DNA from: Chiua virens
Lineage: Eukaryota > Basidiomycota > Agaricomycetes > Boletales > Boletaceae
Length of the DNA: 64,000 bases
Reading direction: 5' to 3'
Assembly: GCA_019787685.1 (NCBI GenBank)
Contig: JAHNUO010000001.1
Location: 1,054,001 to 1,118,000, forward strand
Shown: one piece after another, positions 44,785 to 56,454 of the stretch
How the letters are laid out: each line of letters opens with the position of its first letter
Numbering within the stretch: the first letter of the stretch is position 1
Made by a program: the position numbers and the translations under genes
Notes under the pieces: generated by a model
Database searches by the model: none
Told to the model about the DNA's origin: nothing
The model's input: the letters and a program-made list of their open reading frames with translations, nothing else

Positions 44785-46905
44785 ATGCTGGGGATACGAG
44801 TTCAAAAAGCGGGATTCACCCCCGTTGTCCTCAGAACGCGCCTCGTGTTCAGCTTCAGAAACTACAGCACACCCGTGCGGACGCCGAAATCAAAAGTGTG
44901 GGTATCGGCCGATGAGGCGGTCAAGAGCGTCAGGTCTGGCGATGTGTTGCTTTGTGGAGGTGAGCCTCAATTCCGTTTGGGTCGCCCTCCATTCTGAGAC
45001 CGTCGATAGGATTCGGTCTAGCCGGTGTTCCAGGTATGGTTCAAGTAACGCTCGTGGCTGTACTATCTATTTAACTAACGTACAGATACCCTGCTCGCGG
45101 CTTTGGTGAAGAGAAAGGACGTTGGGAGTCTCACCGCCGTGTCCAATAATGCGGGCGCAGGGGACAGTGGACTTGGTACGCATACATATCTGACCACGCG
45201 CACCAGCAGACTCAGGCGTCCACAGGAAAGCTATTCAATTCCAAACAGGTTGACAAGATTATCGCATCATACCCCGGAGGGTCCGTTCATCTGCCCTCTC
45301 AACTCCATTTGCATCATTGACACGCCCATGTACTTGCAGGAACAAGGCCTTCGAGGCAATGTATCTCAAAGGCGAGGTTTCGTTGGAACTATGCCCTCAA
45401 GGCAGTCTCATAGAACGCATACGTGCTCATGCTGCTGGTATACCCGCATTCTTCAGTCCTACTGGGGCCTCTACTGCAGTCGAGGAAGGTGCGATACCCG
45501 TGAGGTACAACGAGGGTGGTTTCGCAAATGGTGTCAAAATATCCGGCGTCAAGAAGGAGACACGAGAATTCGACGGACGCAAGTATGTCATGGAGACCGC
45601 CATCCCTGGTGACGTCGCATTCATCAGAGCATGGAGGGTTGATGAGGTTGGGAACTGTGTTTTCCGGTGAGAGGAACGAGTGCTGGGTTGACTGTGCCTG
45701 AATCGACGTCGCTCTAGGTTCGCTCAAAACAACTTCAACACTGCTATGGCAAAGAATGCTAGGTTGACCATCGTGGAGGTAAGTTGGTGACCCTAACCTT
45801 ATTCTTGATTGCTCTGACGTGAGTCGTAGGCCGATGAAATCGTTCCTGTCGGTTCCTTGGATGCAAGCACAATCCACATTCCTGGCATCTATGTAGATCG
45901 TGTGGTTTCCGCGACCGAACCAAAGCGTATTGAGTTTGTGACACTGGCATCGAGTGAAACAGCAGGAGAAAGTGAACCATTGACCCCCGAGAAAGCTGCT
46001 GCTTTAGCTCAAAGACACAAGATTGCCAAACGTGCCGCAAAGGAAATTCAGGATGGCTTCTACGTGAACCTTGGTATTGGTATGCCAACGCTTGTGCCTG
46101 AACACTTGCCGCAAGGTGTCCACGTCTGGCTGCAAAGTGAGAATGGTGTTCTCGGAATGGGCCCCTACCCTACGAAGGACCAGGTCGACCCGTAAGTGCG
46201 ATCATACGATGCCCGCCTGCTCAAATCGCTCATGATTACAAATGTGAATGAAGGGATCTCATCAATGCTGGAAAGGAAACCATTACTCTCGTACCCGGTG
46301 CATCGATCTTTGGTAAGTGACGCAGCCTCTCTACGTTCCTTCCGACTGACGCTGTGGACAGATTCCAGCGAGTCCTTCGCAATGATTCGTGGCGGCCACA
46401 TAGACGTTGCAATCTTGGGTGTGAGTTTGTCCATCCTTGTTTCCTGTGGGCCGTCGCTTATAAGTCTATCTGCCTGACAGGCCATGCAAGTTTCTCAGGC
46501 TGGCGACATTGCTAATTTCATGATTCCGGGAAAATTGGTAAAAGGTACGTTTCCAAACCCAAATTGCTTCGCTCGGCAAGCCATCGTTTCTCACCATGTG
46601 GTGCTCCATGTGCAGGTATTGGGGGAGCCATGGACCTCGTCTCTAACCCCGACAAGACCAAGGTGATCGTAGTCATGGAGCACTGTGCGAAAGACGGAAG
46701 CCCGAAGATTCTCAAGCAATGCAACCTTCCCCTGACTGGCGCGCGGACGGTGAGCCAGATTATCACTGAGCTCGCGGTTTTCAATGTGGACCGCAAAAGC
46801 GGTGTTCTGGAGTTGGTGGAACTACAAGAAGGGGCTACGTTGGAAGAAGTCAGGGCCAAGACCGGCTGCGATTTCAAAGTTGCACGAGATTTGAGCAAGT
46901 TGTGA
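44785..46905 (+). CDS. Succinyl-CoA:3-ketoacid CoA-transferase, mitochondrial (paralogue 1)
   Basis: The spliced product starts [20 protein letters not shown], an Arg-rich mitochondrial presequence, then [20 protein letters not shown] and GGFGLAGVP. The alpha half has [38 protein letters not shown] and [13 protein letters not shown]. The beta half has [20 protein letters not shown] and [14 protein letters not shown], whose Glu (46139-46141) is the residue that forms the glutamyl-CoA intermediate, then [20 protein letters not shown] and [14 protein letters not shown]. The enzyme moves CoA from succinyl-CoA to acetoacetate in ketone-body use. At least nine short introns are evident. A second copy follows 397 bp downstream on the same strand. 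Confidence 0.93.
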
Positions 46906-47302
46906 TTGCTCCGTTTTTCGTGCTTGAAGATCCTCGAAGCTCACTGTAATAATACCACCTTGTCAACTATGATCATGTTTGTCAGACAAGAGTAATGATC
47001 TAGGCGCGTCAGTGGATCACATGATCAGGTACGCCCTCGGAGAAGCATTCATTGCCGAACGATGGGTGCCGGTGACATTTGGGAGCCACTGCCAGTGGTA
47101 TGCCGTCTCCGCGCCGTAGTGGTTATTCCTTATTCCTTCAACACGTCGGCAAAGCTCCCCACCTTTAGACCGTGAGTGCTCATATCCGGCTTCCCGCAAC
47201 AACAAGGATGCGGCAATGGTATAAAGGCGTCGTCTCGCGGGGTGGTCGATTCAAAATACCCCGGTCTCGATTCTCTCTCGTCTCTTGCCATAGAATTTTC
47301 TA
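46906..47302. other. Spacer between the two CoA-transferase genes
   Basis: No gene seen. It includes the 3' flank of the first and the promoter of the second CoA-transferase gene. Confidence 0.4.
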
Positions 47303-49364
47303 ATGCTGCCTCGAATTGGCTTCAAGGCCGAGCTGCGTGTGTTTTCATGCAGACTTGTCCGGAATTATAGTGTTACGACGAGGCGCAAAGTTTGGGACTC
47401 GGCTGATGAAGCAGTCAAGGATGTCAAAAGTGGTGACATCCTCTTGAGTGGAGGTGGGTTTGTGATTAACTGATATGTGTATGCGTTCTCGAGCTTAGTA
47501 CTTTATCTAGGGTTCGGACTCTGTGGTACCCCAGGTAAGCGCAGAGGCAGACCCGATCAGGACGGAACTCAGCATGCCTTTTGTAGAAACATTGATTACC
47601 GCCCTTTCGAAGAGAAAGGGTGTTACGGGGCTTACAGCTGTCTCAAACAATGCAGGATCAGGGGAAGGTGGTTTGGGTAGGTAACGCTTCCACAATACTA
47701 ACATTAGCTGACCGATTTCTAGTCAAGTTGCTCAAATCGGGCCAACTGGAAAGACTCATGATTTCATACCTCGGAGGGTCAGTTCCGTGATCTACTCGCT
47801 AGATTAGAACCGCGACTGATGACTCTCGTTAGCAACAAATACCTAGAGCAAATGTACCTAGATGGTAACATGTCTCTCGAACTTGTACCTCAGGGCACCC
47901 TCGTGGAACGCATGAGAGCGCACGCTTCAGGCATTCCCGCATTCTTCACCCCCACCGGGGCCTCTACAACAGTCGAAACCGGCGGAATACCCATTCGTTT
48001 CAATGCAGGTGGATTTAAGGACGGCGTTAAGATTCAGGGAAATAAAAAGGAGTTTAGAGTGTTTAATGGGAAACGATACGTTATGGAACCAGCGATCCCA
48101 GGTGATGTCGCCTTTGTACACGCGTGGAAAGCGGATGAGGCTGGGAACCTGGTGTTCAGGTAGGTTCTGATTTGCATGCTTCTCCGGCTTCCGAGCTGAA
48201 GCGTCTCCAGATATGTTGCGAATAATTATAACAACGTTATGGCACGGAATGCAAAACTCACGATTGTGGAGGTACGTACAAGGTTTTTGTTCCTGATCCT
48301 TTGCCTCATTCCACACAGGCCGAAGAGATTGTGCCCGTCGGCACACTGTCTCCAAATTCGGTCCACTGTCCTGGCATCTATGTCGACCGAATTGTCAAAT
48401 GCACAGAGTCCAAACAGTTTGAAATCCTGGCAACTGCTCCTCCACCATCTGCGAATGGTGAAAAAGATGCTAAAATGGAACAGAGCACTCGTAGGAGAAT
48501 AGCGCGACGTGCTGCGCAAGAGATAGAGGATGGCTTCTACGTCAACCTCGGTGTTGGAATTCCTACTCTGGTCACTGAATATCTCCGTCGTGGCATCAAA
48601 ATCTGGTTGCAGAGCGAAAATGGCATTCTAGGAATGGGTCCATTCCCATCGGAGGACAAGGCTGATCCGTCAGTATTCACACCTACTGACACACTCCAAC
48701 TTTATGAATTATAAATTCATAGAGACATTACCAACGCCGGAAAGGAAACTGTAACGTTGTTGCCTGGTGCATCGGTCTTCGGTAAGCCAGACTGTTTGGG
48801 GATGCAGACGTTGTGGTTGACACGTGAACTTGATAGATTCTGCTGATTCCTTCGCCATGATTCGCGGTGGTCACGTTGATGTGACCATGCTTGGTGTATG
48901 ATTCGAATCTTCTTTTTTGAAAATACATGCTGACATTTCGGAAGGCAATGCAAGTATCGGGATGTGGTGACATTGCGAACTTTATGATCCCAGGAAAGCT
49001 CGTGAAAGGTGAGTCGCACCTATTGGAGAATCCCTCTTGCTATGGGAATTGACGATATGTTTTACCAGGTATTGGTGGTGCCATGGACCTTGTGTCGAAC
49101 CCGGAGAAGACAAAGGTCATTGTAGCTATGGAACATTGCGCGAAGGACGGCAGCCCGAAGATCCTGAAAGAATGCACACTTCCTCTCACGGGTGCTCGCA
49201 CTGTTAGCCAAATCATTACGGATCTAGCGGTCTTCGACGTGGACAGGTACAATGGGGAGCTTCACCTAATGGAATTTGCACCATATGTGACCGTTGATGA
49301 AATCAGGGCCAAGACGGCCTGCGACTTTATCATTTCTAAAAACCTGAAACAGATGCAGATCTAG
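47303..49364 (+). CDS. Succinyl-CoA:3-ketoacid CoA-transferase, mitochondrial (paralogue 2)
   Basis: The start [20 protein letters not shown] is again a mitochondrial-type presequence, unlike that of paralogue 1 after the first residues. It continues [92 protein letters not shown] and [14 protein letters not shown] (catalytic Glu at 48616-48618). It ends [14 protein letters not shown]. All family motifs are kept and the frame is open across at least nine introns, so both copies appear functional. Many intron positions are shared with paralogue 1, which points to tandem duplication of an intron-containing gene. Confidence 0.93.
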
Positions 49365-49741
49365 GGAGGGTCGTCGTGGTGATGACGCATCGCTGGTGTT
49401 TCTGGACGCCATGACTTCTTATGTATTTACCATACTCCCGCGTGCTACGGAGGCATACGTATTCAATTAAATGGTATTTATTACGGTTCGCTGTCTGAGA
49501 CGTGTGAGTTGCTGTTGCTGCGCGTGCGCGCGTGATGCCGTTGTGTGGAGCAAGAAATTTGACGAAAACGCAAGCGAGCTCGAGTAGCAGATTAGACACC
49601 TAGCAACACTAGTTGGTCACGGGAACGAGTCTCGGTAGTACTGCAAGTGCTTTGACCAGGTTTAGTATCCAACCCAACACCTCAAATCGCAACGTTCATT
49701 CAAGACTCTTTCTTTCCCACTGGCGTCGTTAACAGTCAACA
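49365..49741. other. Intergenic, no gene seen
   Basis: 3' flank of the second CoA-transferase and promoter region of SMI1. No coding signal was found. Confidence 0.4.
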
Positions 49742-51799
49742 ATGAACTGGTTTGTTAACCTCTTCGCCGGTGGCACTAAGCAGTCTTTGCGACGAGGTCA
49801 GGCAATCTCAAGCACCCACGAAGCCTTCTCCCTCCCAACTTCTTCTCCTGCATTACCCACACATCCCGATGCAGATACCCTCCACCCCCCAGAACCCCTC
49901 AGTCCTTCCTATACCTATCCTCCGCAATCTCCCATAAGTGCATTTGGTTTTGCGCCGACGTCGTGAGTGTCTTGCTACGGTGCCTTTTTGCTGTCCTTGT
50001 CTGAGCACGTACCACCAGCTCACGGTCGCGGCCAACTTCTTTGCTTCCTCTACATAATATACCTTACACCGATGCAATGACCCCACCACCACCATATCCA
50101 CCACTAGCTACGACATGGAATCGGATAAAAATCTGGCTGGCACGGGAATACCCAGAACTAGGAGACACGCTCAATTACGGAATTCTTCCTCAAGATTTGG
50201 CGCAAATAGAGATGCAGTTCGGTTTCGCACTTCCGCAAGTGGTTCGAGAGTCGTATTTGGTCGTCGATGGTCAAGAGGCCGAATCTTCTGCAGGATGCTC
50301 CGAAGGTCTTTTCTTTGGATTGTCGCTCTTGCCTCTGGAAGACGTTTTGGAAGAGTGGCGGTTCTGGAGAGAGGTCGACGATGATCCAGCGACGGGTGCG
50401 AACCCCCGTCTTCGGGAGCTCATGCAGTCAATACCAGACAGCTGGATACGCAAGGAGTACTCGCAACGAGGCTGGATACCCCTCGTGGTCGATAAAGCTG
50501 GCAACTACATTGGCGTGGATCTCAACCCTGGAGAAGGCGGAAGTGTCGGGCAGGTTATCGTCTTTGGCAGGGATTTTGATACCAAGGTCGTCCTATGGCG
50601 CGGCGATGGTCCCGGGGGTTGGGCGAGATGGTTGTCAAGTTTCGCGGATGAGTTGGAGAGTGGGGAGGGTTATGAGCTTGGGCAGGCAAATAACGAGGGG
50701 GAAGGGAGTGAGGACGACCTTGGATACGAAGCCTATTTCTACGATGGGAACGGGCGAGGGCAAGGGGATGGTGGGGGGGAGGGAGGTCTAGGTGGCTTAC
50801 GGATGACCGGAGTTTATCGGGGGTGGAACCCACTGGAAGCATGGGCAGACAAAAGCGTCAAAAAATGGTTCGAGGCAGGGCTTTTGCAAGACATTTCGAC
50901 ACCTGCGGAAAAGGGCAAGGTAGGGATCATGACTCTGTAACCCCCATCCTCTTTGACTGACCTGCTGAAACTCCCAGGCCTCTGACAAGCATGGCCTAGG
51001 TGTCCTGAACCTTGACGAGTCGGCGGCAGTGGTGCAGATACCTGTCTTTGGAAAACAATTGGAGGAGGAGCCGACTGCCTTTGGTGATGTGACCAACACC
51101 GACACTCGTAGTGTTCCCGCCGTATCGGTCACGAACCCCCCGGCCCCTCAGCCTGTTATCTTGCCGAGTGTAATTGATGTCGTATCGCTCCCTTCCCCGC
51201 CGGATTCAAATCGCTCTTCCGTTGACGTGGACCTTGAGGCCGGACGCGGTGTGCGACGACTGGTCGACGATGTCATCATCACAAGCAAACCAGTACGGAA
51301 AGTAACACCGCCCAACCCAGTCCTTCATAACACCATCTCCCCACCCGAGGTATCCCCAACGGGCGAGGAAGATACCGACTTACTCGCCGATGCCGCTCTT
51401 TTGGGGTCCGTTCGCAGTTCGCCCTTGCCGATCCAATCGGAGTCAACACTAATATCTCAGGCAGTGACTGATGTAGCGGAACCGAGTACATCAATCACGG
51501 AGGATATTCTTCCAGATACCACTATTCGGCTAGTTTGTGGTTCATCATCATCCAGTGCGGACTTAACCACCTTCGACGACGCCGAAGATGTTGCTGTTGA
51601 AATACCTACTACTATTACGGAGTCCACTCGGTCTTCTCCGAAGGAGGAACCGAAGCCAGGACAGGAACAGGTACATCGAGTCTTTCGTCATTCAAGAGGC
51701 TTAGCGCCCATTTCACGAGCGGAAAACGGAAAAAGGACTCTGTCAGTAGCAATAGTGTCGAGGCACTATGACGTTCGTTCGCACTGCAAACCCGCATAA
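49742..51799 (+). CDS. SMI1: SMI1/KNR4 cell-wall synthesis regulator
   Basis: Exons 49742..49962, 50019..50919 and 50978..51799 give up to 647 residues. After a Pro-rich start (MNWFVNLFAGG) the SMI1_KNR4 domain is clear: TWNRIKIWLAREYPELGDTL, ALPQVVRESYLVVDGQE, LFFGLSLLPLEDVLEEWRFW, RGWIPLVVDKAGNYIGVDLN and IVFGRDFDTKVVLWR. It is followed by GWNPLEAWADKSVKKWFEAG. The C-terminal third is Ser/Thr/Pro-rich and probably disordered. In yeast Knr4/Smi1 links the Pkc1-Slt2 cell integrity pathway with glucan and chitin synthesis. The last 40 codons are uncertain: a 26-nt GT-AG stretch at about 51670 would give a different basic end, but that is short for an intron. Confidence 0.92.
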
Positions 51800-52312
51800 T
51801 TTGGTTTAGCTTTACAATATATGTACGCACCGTTCTCTGTGCATGCTAGTTTCGTGCACTGGGGCATCGCACATTCACCTTGTTTTTAACCGGACATACT
51901 GCTTCACTTCGCCAGATTACGACACTCTCTTAAGTCATTATATTCCCCTCTCGCCTCATCCTCCCTCCCCAAGACAATTCTCCATGATGTCATAGCATCT
52001 TTCCCGTTCCCTCTACCTTCGCTGTCCTCTATACCCGTTTTGCGTAACTGCATTACATACGCCACGCTGCGATCTCCTTAATGTATCTCTTGGAGAATTT
52101 ACACAATTTTTTCTTTACTTAAATCCACAATGTGTCGAATTCTGATCTACTGCATGCGGTCTAACCTTCTTGCCAGTATGTAGGTATAGACTCGTAACGT
52201 AGCATGATCGAGCCTTCGAACATGATGGTCAACGATGGACATTGACCTCAACTATGGGGTAATCGCCGTGAAACTCGGGTCCGGTGAGAATTTAAACATG
52301 TCAGTCACTTGA
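51800..52312. other. Intergenic, AT-richer, no gene seen
   Basis: SMI1 3' flank leading to the tandem repeat block. No coding or repeat structure stands out. Confidence 0.4.
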
Positions 52313-52462
52313 ACATCATATTCAAGTTATCCGAGCGAGAGACACGTTCCGTCAGGAGCACGAACATTGCTACTGACTATCCCAATCGCTTTTAGATTTG
52401 CCTCGCGAGTTCAAACGTTCAAGTTGTGGATCATCAAGCTTCAAGCTTCAAGCTTCAAAACT

Positions 52463-53353
52463 TCAAGAGCGACTCGGAGCACTGGTCATAGAGTTAGTAA
52501 CGACACGATCGGATGGAACAACTACCAGCAACTCCGACTTGAAGGTATTTGACTCCGAATCTCTGTACATCCAACTCAATTTTCGTATAGTGCACCACCT
52601 CAACCGGGCGGGGAGGCTCAGTTTCATGTTCAAAGACCGGGTTCCGAGACAGGTCAAGAACAAGCCAGCAGGCTCCGAGTCATCGAGTACCACGTCGATT
52701 TCATTCAACTTGAATGCGCTTACTACAATATAACGGTGCAAGAAAATCCCGAGTCGCCCTGACAAGCTCGAAATCGCCACGTCTGCCGCACCCTAGGTCA
52801 AAGTACACGGGTGTTCAGTATATGGCAAGGCACATTGCGCTCTCAGGGTGACTGACCTCATGCGGCAAGAATGAATCGTAGACCAGGGTGTCTGGCCCCT
52901 CTTCAAATCTCACGCAAGTAATATCAGATATGCAGTCATTCATGTAGGTCTCGCGGACCAATAGGACCAAGTTTTTTAATGCGTGGATACTGCGAGACTT
53001 TTTCAACTTCTAAATGAGTTCATATCGCAAGGTTTGGCCTCCTAGCGTTCAATAAGCGACGTCATCCTTGTCAGAAATGTCAAAACCACTAGCATTCACC
53101 TTGGATAGTCTTGGCCACATCCTGACCTATCGGAAAACTCCAGAAGATGAGTGACGCCCCGAAGCTTCTCGGATGTAAACTGCCAATCACTGATGATCAG
53201 ATCTACGATACAGCACACTGATTGTAAACGAAGGATAGACCAGAATCCTCGTTCCCGAGCATAAATGTTGGAATTTATCCATCGACCTTGAGTTGACCGA
53301 GTTGACAGGGGAAACTGGGATCTTGACGTCTCCTGCGCCCAGTCGCTCCCCAC
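52463..53353 (-). CDS. Unidentified minus-strand gene in repeat unit 1 (partial model)
   Basis: Open segments 52463..52792 and 52857..52989 join by a GT-AG intron (52793..52856): HALKNLVLLVRETYMNDCIS ... YDSFLPHE to GAADVAISSLSGRLGIFLHR, NLNMKLSLPARLRW-like and SELLVVVPSDRVV. A further open piece upstream (53096-53353) includes CCIVDLIISDWQFTSEKLRG. Compared with unit 2, the indels here are 3, 6 and 9 nt, as expected for coding sequence. I recognise no family. The Leu-rich, F-box-neighbour style of text is suggestive at most. The start is not defined. Confidence 0.35.
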
Positions 53354-54531
53354 ATTGAGTTACCTCGATTCATTCAACTATCTGATGAATCTAGGTGATT
53401 CTCTTGCGTCCAATCTTGTCGTTTATCATAACATCGAACCAGATGGACGGCCGGGACTTTTCCTTATGTCTCGACGCATCAAGAGTAGCCTGTCCTGGTC
53501 TCAACTACGTCTATAGTTAAGCGGCGAAAAAACGTACATTCTATGTTTTGGGTACGGCTCCTCCCCCCTTTTTCCCATGGACGGGCTACGATGGACCATC
53601 TACGTTATTTTGATCGACGATCTTGATATCCGTCGCCGGTCGCACAACCCTTGTCTTATTCCTTGTCCCAAAGAGCTTTGGTCTAACCACCCTTGTTGTG
53701 TTATGGTGATCGATCACTTGGGATCCGCTGCGTTGTGGTCTGATCGTTGGCACCGACGAGAGATGCTATCCCTGAATCACGCGGAAAAGGCGAGTCTTTT
53801 CTCCCACTAGGTTTCAAAATAGGCAACTTCGCGCGCCAGTGCCGTTAGGTTGCTCTATCCGCGTAAGCCCAGCCTCCATAGCACCCATCAATTCGTATTT
53901 CCAAGTAGCCTGGCCCCTCCAAACTCCCAATTACTCTGCTCTGCGGCCAACTTCAAAGTCAGCACTCCGGTGAGAAATCGAAAATTGGCATTGGCATGAT
54001 GATGAACCTGCCCCTGGAGTGTTTGGAGCCCTCCAACTCGGCAGGAAATCATGTCCGTTCGCAACACGAGCCGGTCGGGTTTTCCAGGTGCCCGGGCTGG
54101 TGACGCGACATGCACGACTTCCATCTTCAATCCCAGCTGGTGCCTTGGCTCGATGGCCAGGTTCTTTTGGCTGGCGATTCCTTACCTGACTCGAACATGC
54201 CGCAGCGGGTACATCGAAGTAGGTGCAGTCCCATTACTTCAGCAGCGAAAATATTCACTTTCTCCCTCAGAGATCGCTAGACGTTCAGTGCCTTTCAAGA
54301 CAGTGATAACGAGGAAGATCCCCATCTGGAGCAAGGCTACTGGGCTGCTAACACTGCGGCTTTAACAATAATAATTGGAGTCGAGAGATCATACTACCTC
54401 CGGTCGCATGCCCCTCCGTTCCATTGAGCTCCCGCCCTCCACCTTCCAATGGCGATGTCCGAATGTCCTACGTGAGCTCAATATAAGCCTGATGCTCCCC
54501 AGACCCCTCCGTATCATCGCAAATCCGTTCC

Positions 54532-55449
54532 ATGGCTCATCAACAGTATTTTTGGGGCTCGTACGGCGGAGCTTATTCTGCGACTACGGAAGACCAGCCC
54601 GGGACAGTCAGTGAAAAAATCATTCTCGATGACTGTTTATTGAAGAGCCGTGACAGATGACGCTGGATGCATCATCGGACCTAGCATCTCACTCGCATGT
54701 CAGTCCGAGTAATGCACCATACGCGCCATACCAGATCTCCTCGGCATATGAGAATTATGCTACCGTTCCCTCTGTATGTTCTGACATGCTTTTCATCACT
54801 TGATATCCACTTCTAACTCGGAGGTATCCCACAGGCCAACGGATACCATGATCCGGTTGCACAGTCCAGAATTGTTGTAAGTTAAAATGTAATCGCATTA
54901 TACTACCCTACCTGATGAATGTATGCAGCTACTCCAGGACTCGGAAGAGACGAATCACGCCACGGTCGTTCAACTCGTTCCATATGTATGCCCTGATTTC
55001 TTTGGTATCCACCTCTAACTCGGAGACATCCCACAGGCTAACGGATCCCATGGACCAGGTGCACAATCCGGAGTTGTAAGTTAAAATGCATTCACATTGT
55101 ACTACTGTACCTGATGAGCGTGGTACAGGTTTACGAAGTGCAGCTACTCCCGGACTCGGAAGGGATGGCGTCTGTCACAACGCCGACTACTCAAGCCCTG
55201 TGCACGGGCATTTGCCAGTACCCTAACAATTCTGGCGTTGGGATCTGTGGATTCCGGCTCACGTGTCAAACTCGAGATATATCTGCGCATTTCAAGTTTG
55301 CGCATGGGGTCAAGAACATAAACGAATCCGAGAAGGTTGTCTGCATGTGGAGACAATGTTTCTTGAAAAGTTCGCGCAAGAACTTGATCCGCCACATTCG
55401 CGAACATCACCTCGATCATTCCAGAACTTGGGGTTGTTCTACCAACTAA
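54532..55449 (+). CDS. Cys/His finger protein 1 with duplicated exons
   Basis: Six exons (54532..54606, 54657..54773, 54835..54876, 54929..54985, 55037..55075, 55129..55449), all in phase 0, give 216 residues starting MAHQQYFWGSYGGAYSATTE. The last exon holds the finger region: CTGICQYPNNSGVGICGFRL, TCQTRDISAHFKFAHGV, VVCMWRQCF and NLIRHIREHHLDHSR. The spacing C-x-W-x-x-C ... R-H-I-R-E-x-H is like the degenerate C2H2-type fingers common in Agaricomycetes. Exons 3-4 and exon 5 plus the start of exon 6 are copies of each other (ANGYHDPVAQ and ANGSHGPGAQ; LLQDSEE and LLPDSEG), with matching introns. DNA binding is inference. Confidence 0.68.
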
Positions 55450-55730
55450 TCTATGGCTGGCAGTTGTTGGTTTGGATGTAACAAGCACGGGTGCAGCGCA
55501 CGCGGCTTCTTGGTTTATCGATTATCCTTGTTGTACCTCACATTTTGTATGCAGTCTTTACTCTTGTGTCACTCGACCCCTCTATCGAGCGCGCCTTTCG
55601 TGTCCTGAGATCTCGTATCATGATGTATATGTACTTTGTTCTGTACCACTATTATAGTTTATAACCCGAGCCTGTATCTGCCCTAGCGTCGAGTCGGGTG
55701 ACTGTCGCAACTTTTTGCCGCCATGTTAAT

Positions 55731-55940
55731 GCCGCCGGCTTATGACTCCTTACGACTGCCTTAAAAGGTCCTGCCAACCCCGTTTTGGAATTACAAGATT
55801 CATTATTAATATTGTAATGCCTGTTCATGCAAATTCGAAACAATTATATATATATAATTTCATTCAAATGAATCTTGTAATGTTCAAAACAGGCTTAGCA
55901 GACCTTATAAGGCAGTCATAAGGGGTCGTAAGCCGGCGGT
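55731..55940. mobile_element. Long hairpin, MITE-like inverted repeat
   Basis: Two arms of 72 bp (55731..55802 and 55869..55940) are inverted copies at high identity: both read GCCGCCGGCTTA ... GACTGCCTTA ... ATTACAAGATTCA. The loop is 66 bp and AT-rich (TATATATATATAA). Weaker complementarity continues outward to about 55700 and 55965. It lies in the spacer between the two direct repeat units. A folded transcript or a foldback/MITE element fits. I could not settle a target-site duplication. Confidence 0.72.
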
Positions 55941-56454
55941 ATAGGCCCACAAAGAGCAGCAAGGCTAAGTCCACGCCTGTACCACACAGTGCGGGGCAGC
56001 GCGAGAAAATTCGAAGCTTCGAAGATCACTAATGAGAGCCTCGTAGTGGCAGACGAACGTATTTGAATTTCGTAGCGGGAGTATGCGAGGTGGTGACTGA
56101 CTCGGATCAGGCAAGCCTGTGAGCTTGTGAGGGCAGGGGATGACGACCACTGGCATGAATTAAGATCCCCTGATACTAATCGACATTTTATTGTCTCCGG
56201 ACGACTCAGATGTGTAATCTGCAGTCTTTGTCTCGACACAGTGAGGCCGAGCTGGGTTTGCTCGTGTTTATACTAATGGATCTCCAACAACCCTGAATGG
56301 CATCATCATTTCAAGTTACCCGAGCGAGAGACACGTTCCGTCAGGAGCACTAGCATTGCTACTAACTGACTGTCCGAATCGCTTTTAGATTTGCCTCGCG
56401 AGTTCAAGTATTCAGGTTCAAAGCTTCAAGGGCGACTCGGAGCACTGGTCATAG

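Larger units (their letters stand above)
52313..55470. repeat. Direct repeat unit 1 (about 3.1 kb)
   Basis: From CCGAGCGAGAGACACGTTCC near 52332 to the finger gene's end, this unit matches 56305-59300 almost throughout. The match starts at high identity (long runs such as 52740-52860 against 56700-56820) and drops over the finger gene. Each unit contains a minus-strand frame and a plus-strand Cys/His finger gene. A short tandem CAAGCTT array at about 52433-52465 is present only here. Confidence 0.8.

Noticed and set aside
51670..51700. A 26-nt intron near the SMI1 end
   Set aside because: It is shorter than the other introns here by about half, so I kept the unspliced frame to 51799 and noted the doubt.
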